6,914 bases of DNA. It comes from Chloroflexota bacterium. Lineage in GTDB: Bacteria; Chloroflexota; Limnocylindria; Limnocylindrales; CSP1-4. Where the stretch lies: assembly GCA_027346765.1 (NCBI GenBank), contig DAIERN010000077.1, forward strand, positions 1-6,914, written 5' to 3'. The notes under the pieces were generated by a model. That model saw only the letters and a program-made list of their open reading frames with translations, searched no databases and was not told the DNA's origin. Below, piece after piece: positions 1 to 5,410 of the stretch. Positions within the stretch are counted from its first letter, which is position 1. Each line of letters starts with the position of its first letter. The translations under genes were made by a program, and so were the position numbers.

Positions 1-1347
1 GAGCAGCTCGCGCCGGTCGATCCGCCGGCGGCAGTGATGCACGTCCTTGGTGCTTTGTGGGACGCGGGTCACGCCGCGTTCCTGGTGGGCGGCGGAGTGC
101 GCGACGCGCTGCTGGGCAAGCCCGTCACCGACTGGGACGTAGCCACCGACGCGCTGCCCGAACGCCTGCTGGAGCTCTTCCCGACGGGCGGGTACGACAA
201 CCGCTTCGGAACGGTCCGGGTACCGTCGGGCGATCTCGAGCTGGAAGTCACGACCTTCCGGCGCGACCACCAATATGCCGATCACCGCCGGCCGGATTCG
301 GTGACGTTCACCACGTCGCTCGACGAGGACCTGGCTCGGCGCGACTTCACTGTCAATGCCATCGCCTGGTCGCGCGACGGCCTGGCCGACCCGACCGGTG
401 GGCTGCCCGACCTGACCGCCGGCCTACTGCGTGCGGTGGGCGATCCCGCCACGCGGTTCGATGAGGACGCGCTGCGGCCGTTGAGAGCCGCACGGCTGGC
501 GGCGCAGCTCGGTTTCCAGATCGAGCCGGCCACCCTGGCCGCGATGAGCACGACGGCCGCGACCGTCGAATACGTCTCGACCGAGCGGATCGGCGAGGAG
601 CTGCGCAAGATGCTGCGCGCCGCCCAGCCGTCGCGCGCGCTGCAGATCCTGGCCGACACCGGGGTCCTGCGCTATGCCCTGCCCGAGCTCGACCTGCAAC
701 GCGGCGTTGCCCAGGACAAGGCACCGGGCATGGACCTGTGGGCGCATTGCCTGGCCGCAACAGATGCTGCCGCACGGCTGGATCCAGGCAATCCCCGTTT
801 ACGCCTCGCGGCGCTGGTCCACGACATCGGCAAGCCGGCCACGCTGGCCGACGGCCATTTCATCGGCCACGACACAGAGGGCGCGCGTCTGGCTCAGCTG
901 ATGCTCGCTCGCCTCGCCTTCCCGCGACGCGACGTCGAGGCCGTCGCGGACCTGGTGCGCCATCACATGTTCAGCTACGAGTCGCGCTGGAGCGGCGCGG
1001 CCGTGCGCCGCTTCATCAAGCGCATCGGCCGTGACCAGGTGAACGACCTGCTCAATCTGCGCGCGGCCGACAACATCGGCAGCGGCCTGCCGGCCAACGC
1101 CGGCCAGCTCGACGAGCTGCATCGCCGGGTCGCGGCTGAGCTCGCCGCCGGGGCACCCCTGACCCTGCGCGAGCTCGCGGTGCGCGGCGACGACCTGACC
1201 GCGGCGCTTTCCCTCCGGCCGGGCCCCGCGGTGGGCCAGCTGCTGGACCACCTTTTGCAGTGGGTGCTCGATGATCCGTCGCGCAACGCGCGCGTGGACC
1301 TCATCGCCGAGGCACGCGCCGAAATGGAGAGGACGAGCGCCGGGTGA
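1..1347 (+). CDS. CCA tRNA nucleotidyltransferase / poly(A) polymerase family, HD domain (5' partial)
   Basis: A class II nucleotidyltransferase that probably builds or repairs the 3' CCA end of tRNAs in the cytoplasm; poly(A) polymerase activity cannot be excluded from sequence. Numbering from the GTG at 34: the head has GGGVRD at 19-24, the metal-binding D33-x-D35 pair, a probable third carboxylate at E71 and RRDFTVNAIA at 102-111. The neck has the EDALRPLRAAR signature at 144-154. An HD phosphohydrolase-like domain follows, with VHDIGK (H263, D264) and RHH near 309-311. The C-terminus has the typical LRAADNIGSG stretch. The frame is open from base 1. GTG 34 and ATG 37 lack a ribosome binding site, and family members usually begin 10-20 residues before the first helix, so the real start is probably upstream of the window. 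Family certain; exact substrate less so. Confidence 0.93.
   Translation, partial: EQLAPVDPPAAVMHVLGALWDAGHAAFLVGGGVRDALLGKPVTDWDVATDALPERLLELFPTGGYDNRFGTVRVPSGDLELEVTTFRRDHQYADHRRPDSVTFTTSLDEDLARRDFTVNAIAWSRDGLADPTGGLPDLTAGLLRAVGDPATRFDEDALRPLRAARLAAQLGFQIEPATLAAMSTTAATVEYVSTERIGEELRKMLRAAQPSRALQILADTGVLRYALPELDLQRGVAQDKAPGMDLWAHCLAATDAAARLDPGNPRLRLAALVHDIGKPATLADGHFIGHDTEGARLAQLMLARLAFPRRDVEAVADLVRHHMFSYESRWSGAAVRRFIKRIGRDQVNDLLNLRAADNIGSGLPANAGQLDELHRRVAAELAAGAPLTLRELAVRGDDLTAALSLRPGPAVGQLLDHLLQWVLDDPSRNARVDLIAEARAEMERTSAG
1326..1333 (+). promoter_or_regulatory. Ribosome binding site for the TPR gene
   Basis: GGAGAGGA lies inside the end of the upstream gene, 10 bases before GTG 1344. It supports the GTG start that overlaps the upstream stop by four bases. 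Confidence 0.6.
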
Positions 1348-1820
1348 TCGAAGCACTCCTCCAGGCTGAGCGCCTGCTCATTCACGGCATGGTCGACCAG
1401 GCTGAGCAGATCTACGCCCGCGCCATCGAGCAGGACCCACATAACGCGATCGCGGTGGTGGGCCTGGCGCGCGTCGCGCTCGAGCGCGGCAATGAGCAGC
1501 TGGCGCTCAAGCGAGCGCGCGAGGCACTCCAGATCGACCCGGACAACGTGGCCGCGCAGCGCCTGGAGCAGCGCCTGGCCGAAGTCTTCGCCGAGCGCGA
1601 GCGGCCGGCAGAGCCGTCTCAGCCAGCCGCCGAAACGGCGCGCGCGTCGGAGCGGGCGGTCTTCAATCGCAACCCCTCGATGGCCGATCATGCCGCGGCC
1701 GAAGAGCGCCGTGCGTCACAGCTGGCAAACGCCGGCCCGTCGGACTCGAGCGACCCGGCTCACGAGTCGCGCGGCCCGCAGCGCCGTTCCGGACTGTGGC
1801 GTCGGATACTGGGCGAGTGA
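1344..1820 (+). CDS. Small TPR-repeat protein with disordered tail
   Basis: A 158-residue protein of unknown specific role. Two tetratricopeptide repeats are visible at residues about 1-34 and 35-68. Repeat 1 has the consensus A20, Y24, A27 and P32; repeat 2 has A54, A58, A61 and P66, each repeat ending in a DP-x-N turn. A further charged helix runs to about residue 86. The rest (87-158) is rich in Ala, Ser, Glu and Arg, looks disordered, and ends in a basic aromatic patch (RRSGLWRRILGE). No signal peptide or membrane segment is seen, so it is probably a cytoplasmic protein-protein interaction adaptor. The GTG start overlaps the stop of the nucleotidyltransferase gene (GTGA), with a GGAGAGGA ribosome binding site at 1326-1333. 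The two are therefore likely co-translated, though no functional link is known. Confidence 0.85.
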   Translation: MIEALLQAERLLIHGMVDQAEQIYARAIEQDPHNAIAVVGLARVALERGNEQLALKRAREALQIDPDNVAAQRLEQRLAEVFAERERPAEPSQPAAETARASERAVFNRNPSMADHAAAEERRASQLANAGPSDSSDPAHESRGPQRRSGLWRRILGE

Positions 1821-1824
1821 GGGA
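1820..1824 (+). promoter_or_regulatory. Ribosome binding site for galE
   Basis: AGGGA, nine bases before ATG 1834 and overlapping the last base of the TPR stop codon. It supports the chosen epimerase start. Confidence 0.5.
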
Positions 1825-1833
1825 CATTGACTG

Positions 1834-2814
1834 ATGCGCATCCTGGTCACCGGTGGCGCGGGCTACGTTGGCAGCACCACCGCTGAGCGGCTGATCGGTA
1901 CCGGCCACGACGTCGTGGTCTACGACTCGTTGATCCGCGGCCATCGCGCCGCGGTGCCGGCCGGCGCGACCCTGGTCCAGGGCGACATCGGTGGTGCCGC
2001 GGCATTCGAGCAGGCGCTGCGCCAGCACGAGATCGAGGCGGTCCTGCAATGCGCTGGATTGGCCCTCGTGGGGGAGTCGGTGGCTCAACCGGATCGTTAC
2101 TTCGAGGTCAACGTCGTATCGGGCCCAAAGATGCTCGACGCGATGCGCGCCGCCGGCGTGAAGCGCATCTGCTTTTCGTCGAGCGCCGCCGTGTATGGCG
2201 TGCCGCAGTCGACGCCCATCGAGGAAGACCACCCGCTGCGCCCGGTCAACCCGTATGGCGAGACCAAGCGCGCCTTCGAGGGGATGCTCGACTGGTACAG
2301 CCGCGCCTTTGGCATTGGCGCCGTGTCGCTGCGTTACTTCAACGTTGCCGGCGCCACGGCGGAGCGCGGCGAGGACCACCGGCCGGAGACGCACCTCATC
2401 CCGAACATCCTGAGCGCGTTCGCCGGCGGGCCTCCGCTCAAGGTTTTCGGCACCGACTACCCGACCAAGGACGGTACCTGCATCCGCGACTACATCCACG
2501 TCGACGACCTGGCCGATGCCCACGCTGCCGCGCTCGCGCTGACTGCGGACGTTGCCGGCCAGCACGTGGTCTGCAACCTGGGCTCGGGCTCGGGCTTCAG
2601 CGTGCTGGAAGTGCTCGAAGCGGCTCGACGCGTGGTCGGCCGGGAGGTTCCGCACGAGATCGCCGCGCGACGCGCGGGTGACCCGCCGGTGCTCGTCGCG
2701 AGCAACGAGCGCGCGCGCCAGCTGCTGGGCTGGGAGCCGCGCCGCGGCACACTGGCGGAGATGATCGGCTCGGCGTGGACCTGGCGCCAGGGCCATCCGG
2801 CGGGCTACGAGTAA
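1834..2814 (+). CDS. galE: UDP-glucose 4-epimerase (GalE-type SDR)
   Basis: An extended short-chain dehydrogenase/reductase of 326 residues that interconverts UDP-glucose and UDP-galactose with bound NAD, supplying sugars for cell-surface polymers or feeding the Leloir pathway. The Rossmann motif is G7-x-x-G10-x-x-G13, with the NAD-ribose acidic residue D31 and the GD at 50-51. The SSSAAVYG strand at 115-122 carries the catalytic Ser, followed by Y141-x-x-x-K145. LRYFNVAGA and the strongly GalE-like DGTCIRDYIHVDD segment follow in the substrate domain. The usual HxAGL before the GES motif reads QCAGL (72-76). Length is near the usual 325-340. ATG 1834 has AGGGA at 1820-1824 as ribosome binding site and an in-frame TGA two codons upstream, which fixes the start. 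Related epimerases (UDP-xylose or UDP-GlcNAc) are possible but less likely. Confidence 0.92.
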   Translation: MRILVTGGAGYVGSTTAERLIGTGHDVVVYDSLIRGHRAAVPAGATLVQGDIGGAAAFEQALRQHEIEAVLQCAGLALVGESVAQPDRYFEVNVVSGPKMLDAMRAAGVKRICFSSSAAVYGVPQSTPIEEDHPLRPVNPYGETKRAFEGMLDWYSRAFGIGAVSLRYFNVAGATAERGEDHRPETHLIPNILSAFAGGPPLKVFGTDYPTKDGTCIRDYIHVDDLADAHAAALALTADVAGQHVVCNLGSGSGFSVLEVLEAARRVVGREVPHEIAARRAGDPPVLVASNERARQLLGWEPRRGTLAEMIGSAWTWRQGHPAGYE

Positions 2815-2817
2815 AGT
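2812..2817 (+). promoter_or_regulatory. Possible leaderless -10 box (TANNNT) for the ligase-like gene
   Basis: TAAAGT spans the galE stop codon and ends exactly six bases before ATG 2824, with no Shine-Dalgarno sequence between. In Actinomycetota, Deinococcota and relatives, a TANNNT box at this distance commonly drives leaderless transcripts that start at the A of the ATG. No convincing -35 box is seen about 17 bases upstream, and a six-base motif containing a stop codon can occur by chance. Confidence 0.35.
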
Positions 2818-2823
2818 CGCGCG

Positions 2824-3528
2824 ATGCCCGGCAAGCAGCGGCCCGTCGTCATTCCCGCCAATCCGCGCGACTGGCGGCCGCAGAAGATCCATCACGGCCG
2901 CTTCGTGCCCCAGATCGTCGATCCGGTCGTCGAGCCGCTGTGGCGTGGGACGCGGGTCATCGTCCACTACCGCGACTCGGAGCTGCACGACCAGTGGGGC
3001 GACATCGAGGTGCTCGATGAGTTCGGCGACGATGCGACAGCGGACGCGCCCATGGCGCTCGATTTCCTGCGCCGCTCGGTGCTCGCGAGCGAAGCGGTGA
3101 TCGACGGCATCATCACCACCCAGGCGACCGGCGGCGGCGAGGGGCTGGCGATCGTCTTGACCGGCCGGACCAAGCCCATCCAGCGCCTGTTCATAGGTGG
3201 GCCCGGCAGCGAGGTGACGTTCGAGCCGCCCAGGGACACCCGTCATGCGGGCGAGCCGGCGTTCGTGGCACTCGACCTGTTGAGCGTCGACGGCCAGCAG
3301 CTCTTCGACGTGCCGCTGCTGGAGCGCAAGCGGCAGCTCGAGGGTGTCGTGTCTGAAAGCGAGCTGGTGCGCGTGTCCCCGGTCGTCCGGCCACCGCTGC
3401 GCCAGTGGTTCGCGAGCTGGCGCGCCGCGGGTTTCGAGGGGCTGGTCCTGAAAGCATCCAACAGCCGCTATGAGCCCGGCGGCCAGACGAACCAGTGGGC
3501 GACGGTCCAGCGGATGCCGCGCGCATAG
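2824..3528 (+). CDS. Degenerate ATP-dependent DNA ligase-like (adenylation-domain) protein
   Basis: A 234-residue protein resembling the nucleotidyltransferase domain of ATP-dependent DNA ligases (LigD/LigC-like), without an OB-fold. Recognisable blocks in order: motif I region EPLWRGTR (37-44), motif III region VIDGII (92-97), motif IIIa FVALDLLSVDG (147-157) followed by PLLERKRQL, motif IV EGLVLKASNSRYEPG (205-219), and the motif V position WATVQR (225-230). Motif IV, including K210, and the Y-x-P-G turn are intact. The motif I Lys that forms the AMP adduct is Leu39, its following Asp is Arg41, the motif III Glu is Ile96, and the motif V lysines are Thr227 and Gln229. Ligation or adenylylation therefore looks impossible by the normal route. 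A nucleotide- or DNA-binding or regulatory role is inference. The gene is translationally coupled to an acetyltransferase and an endonuclease III homologue, which hints at DNA repair. Confidence 0.75.
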   Translation: MPGKQRPVVIPANPRDWRPQKIHHGRFVPQIVDPVVEPLWRGTRVIVHYRDSELHDQWGDIEVLDEFGDDATADAPMALDFLRRSVLASEAVIDGIITTQATGGGEGLAIVLTGRTKPIQRLFIGGPGSEVTFEPPRDTRHAGEPAFVALDLLSVDGQQLFDVPLLERKRQLEGVVSESELVRVSPVVRPPLRQWFASWRAAGFEGLVLKASNSRYEPGGQTNQWATVQRMPRA

Positions 3529-4565
3529 TGCGCGACTGGCCCATCGTCGTGCGCCAGGCGCGCGCGGCTGACAAGGACGCGGTGCTGGGCTTCGCCACCT
3601 CCACCTGGGATGGCTGGGACTACATCCCGCAGGCGTGGCCAGTGTGGCTCGCCGCGACCGACGGCGTGATGCTGGTCGCCTGCCGGCCCAGCGATGACCG
3701 CCCGGTCGCGATCACCCGCGTCGCACTCGTCTCACCCACCGACGCGTGGCTCGAGGGCATCCGCGTTGATCCAGCGGTACGCGGCATGCAGGTCGCGTCC
3801 GATCTCCAGGTGGCGGAGCTCCTGTGGGTCGCCGCCCAGGGCGCGACCGTACTTCGCTACGCGACGTCGGCGCGCAATGAAGGCTCGCATCGCCTGGGGG
3901 CGCGCGACGGCATCGAGCTGCTCTTCGCGTATCGCAACTACTGGTGGTCGCCCGACTCGGATGGCGAGCCGCACGAGCCAAGCGGCTTCGATGGCGCGAT
4001 CCGCGAAGCCGCGACGGCCCTGCGCGTGCGGGTACTCCAGGATCTGGCGGCGGCGGGACGCGTCGCGCAACCCGCTGACGGGGACCAGATGTGGGCGCTG
4101 CTGTCGGCAGACGCCAGCTTCAACGCCGCGCAACGGTTGTACGAGCCGCGGCCATGGGCACTGGGCGAGTTGACCGCGGAGCGATTCGCGCGCCACGTCG
4201 AGCGCGGCGAGGTTCTCTCGCTGGACGGCCGCGCCGTCGCGATCCTGTTACGCGAACAGCTCCCCGGCGAGGATTCCTCGCTCCGCCTGGCAATGCTCGC
4301 CGGCGCACCTGATGAAGTCGTCGCACTGGTCGATGAGGTGCGCGCGGTCGTGGGCAAGACATTCCGCTTCCGACTACCACTCGACAGCGTTCTGGACACG
4401 GCCGTTTACGACCTACTTATAGACGCGGGCTACCGATGCGGCGATTGGGGACTGCACATCCTGGGCCGGCCCATGGACGGCGCGCACCCGCTGCCGAAAG
4501 TTGACCCCAACCGCCTCGTCCTCGCGGAGGATCCGCGCAAGATCCTCGAGCCGATCGACCTCTGA
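3528..4565 (+). CDS. GNAT-family N-acetyltransferase, long form
   Basis: A 345-residue acetyltransferase predicted to transfer acetyl from acetyl-CoA to an unknown amine. The N-terminal half looks like GNAT: IVVRQARAADKDAV (6-19) as strand 1/helix 1, a DYIPQAW-x-x-WL block (31-41), then AWLEGIRVDPAVRGMQVASDL (from 73), where R85-G86-x-Q88-x-A90 forms the acetyl-CoA P-loop with Gln in place of the usual second Gly. SARNEGS and the following RLGA segment match the Asn-containing beta-5 region. The WDGWDYIP and LEGIRVDP features recall NAT16-like proteins (a resemblance only). Residues ~160-345 are unassigned, perhaps a degenerate second GNAT repeat. GTG 3528 is preferred: it shares one base with the preceding TAG (TAGTG) and starts directly before strand 1. 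An in-frame GTG at 3495 would add 11 residues and a 34-base overlap. Confidence 0.8.
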   Translation: MRDWPIVVRQARAADKDAVLGFATSTWDGWDYIPQAWPVWLAATDGVMLVACRPSDDRPVAITRVALVSPTDAWLEGIRVDPAVRGMQVASDLQVAELLWVAAQGATVLRYATSARNEGSHRLGARDGIELLFAYRNYWWSPDSDGEPHEPSGFDGAIREAATALRVRVLQDLAAAGRVAQPADGDQMWALLSADASFNAAQRLYEPRPWALGELTAERFARHVERGEVLSLDGRAVAILLREQLPGEDSSLRLAMLAGAPDEVVALVDEVRAVVGKTFRFRLPLDSVLDTAVYDLLIDAGYRCGDWGLHILGRPMDGAHPLPKVDPNRLVLAEDPRKILEPIDL

Positions 4566-5389
4566 TGCCGACCGTCGTCAAGAAAAAGCGCAGGGCGAAG
4601 CCGGATCCGGTCAAGACCTGGGTCAAGCGGCTCGACCGGACGCGCCCCGGTTTGATGGACGACACCCTGACCGCACTGCGCCAGATGTACGGCACGCCCA
4701 CCTGGCAGCGCGTCTATGACCCGACCAGCGAGCTCGTGCTGACCATGCTGTCGGCCAACTCGGCCGACATCAACGCCGAGAAGGCGTTCGACCTGCTGTG
4801 CCGCCACTGGCCGGCGCCGGGCAGCCGGGAAGACGAGGGGAAAGCGCCCAAGTTTCGGTCGGGCTGGGGCGGCGTCGGCATCAGCGAAGCCAGCGCCGAC
4901 TGGGCAGCAGTCGAGTTCGCCGACATCGGCGAGCTGACCGACGTCATCCGGCCGGGCGGCCTCGCCAACCAGAAAGCGCCGCGCATCCAGGCCGCGCTGC
5001 GCCACATCCGCGAGCAACGGGGCGACTACTCGCTCGAGTTCCTGGGCGGACTGACACCGCCCGACGCGCTCGCCTGGCTGACGCAGGTCAACGGCATCGG
5101 CCGCAAGACCGCCAGCGTGGTGCTGTTGTTCTCGTTTGGCATGGAGCTCATGCCGGTCGATCGGCATATCGAGCGGGTCAGCATGCGCATCGGACTCATC
5201 CCCACCAGGATCGCCAATGACGGCTTGATGCACGACATGCTCCAGGCGCAGCTGCCGGCGGGCCGTGTCCACGAGGCGCACGTCAACCTGATCACCCACG
5301 GCCGCCAGACGTGCCACGCGCAGCGGCCCGAGCACGAACGGTGTGCCATCGCCGACCGCTGTCGCTACTTCAACCCCAAGGCGCCTTAG
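4565..5389 (+). CDS. nth: Endonuclease III-like DNA glycosylase/AP lyase (HhH-GPD)
   Basis: A base-excision-repair enzyme of 274 residues that would remove oxidised pyrimidines and nick at abasic sites. The N-terminus is basic (KKKRRAK, 6-12). LTMLSANSADIN (59-70) matches the conserved LSAQ-T-D helix, with Asn65 for Gln. The helix-hairpin-helix VNGIGRKTA carries catalytic Lys181, and VDRHIERV carries Asp199; the 18-residue spacing equals K120/D138 of the E. coli enzyme. The C-terminal cluster region aligns without gaps to the [4Fe-4S] motif but reads C250-x6-H257-x2-C260-x5-C266, with His replacing the second Cys. A charged/glycine-rich stretch of roughly 30 residues at ~82-112 looks like an insertion compared with E. 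coli Nth. The ATG shares one base with the acetyltransferase stop (TGATG). MutY and MIG-type relatives are less likely; substrate range is not predictable. Confidence 0.9.
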   Translation: MPTVVKKKRRAKPDPVKTWVKRLDRTRPGLMDDTLTALRQMYGTPTWQRVYDPTSELVLTMLSANSADINAEKAFDLLCRHWPAPGSREDEGKAPKFRSGWGGVGISEASADWAAVEFADIGELTDVIRPGGLANQKAPRIQAALRHIREQRGDYSLEFLGGLTPPDALAWLTQVNGIGRKTASVVLLFSFGMELMPVDRHIERVSMRIGLIPTRIANDGLMHDMLQAQLPAGRVHEAHVNLITHGRQTCHAQRPEHERCAIADRCRYFNPKAP

Positions 5390-5399
5390 AGTCAAACCC

Positions 5400-5406
5400 G
5401 AGGAGG
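5400..5406 (+). promoter_or_regulatory. Strong Shine-Dalgarno for the DUF885 gene
   Basis: GAGGAGG ends four bases before GTG 5411 and is the best ribosome binding site in the window. It fixes the GTG start, which would otherwise be missed. A TAGAGT (TANNNT) at 5387-5392, overlapping the stop of the glycosylase gene, might be a -10 box, but no -35 box is visible. Confidence 0.7.
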
Positions 5407-5410
5407 CAAC

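Noticed and set aside
34..39. GTG 34 or ATG 37 as the true start of the nucleotidyltransferase
   Set aside because: There is no ribosome binding site, the frame is open to the window edge, and the residues before it (PPAAV) fit the usual N-terminal helix of the family, so a start upstream of the window is more likely.
1827..1832. TTGACT as a -35 promoter box before galE
   Set aside because: It lies two bases before the start codon, so any transcript from it would begin inside galE.
1663..3246. A 527-residue open frame on the - strand opposite galE and the ligase-like gene
   Set aside because: High-GC codon bias leaves the antisense frame free of stops. The protein is low-complexity Arg/Ala/Asp/His-rich with no recognisable domain, and both + strand genes have clear family motifs.
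3495..3527. Upstream GTG start for the GNAT gene
   Set aside because: It would add 11 residues with no GNAT character and a 34-base overlap with the ligase-like gene. GTG 3528 overlaps the stop by one base, like the next gene junction.
5377..5390. AAGGCGCCTT palindrome at the end of nth as a terminator
   Set aside because: The stem has no loop and no T-run follows; it lies in coding sequence and is followed at once by a strong ribosome binding site.
4430..5395. A 321-residue open frame on the - strand opposite nth
   Set aside because: It is an antisense shadow of a gene with intact helix-hairpin-helix and cluster motifs, and shows no family signature of its own.
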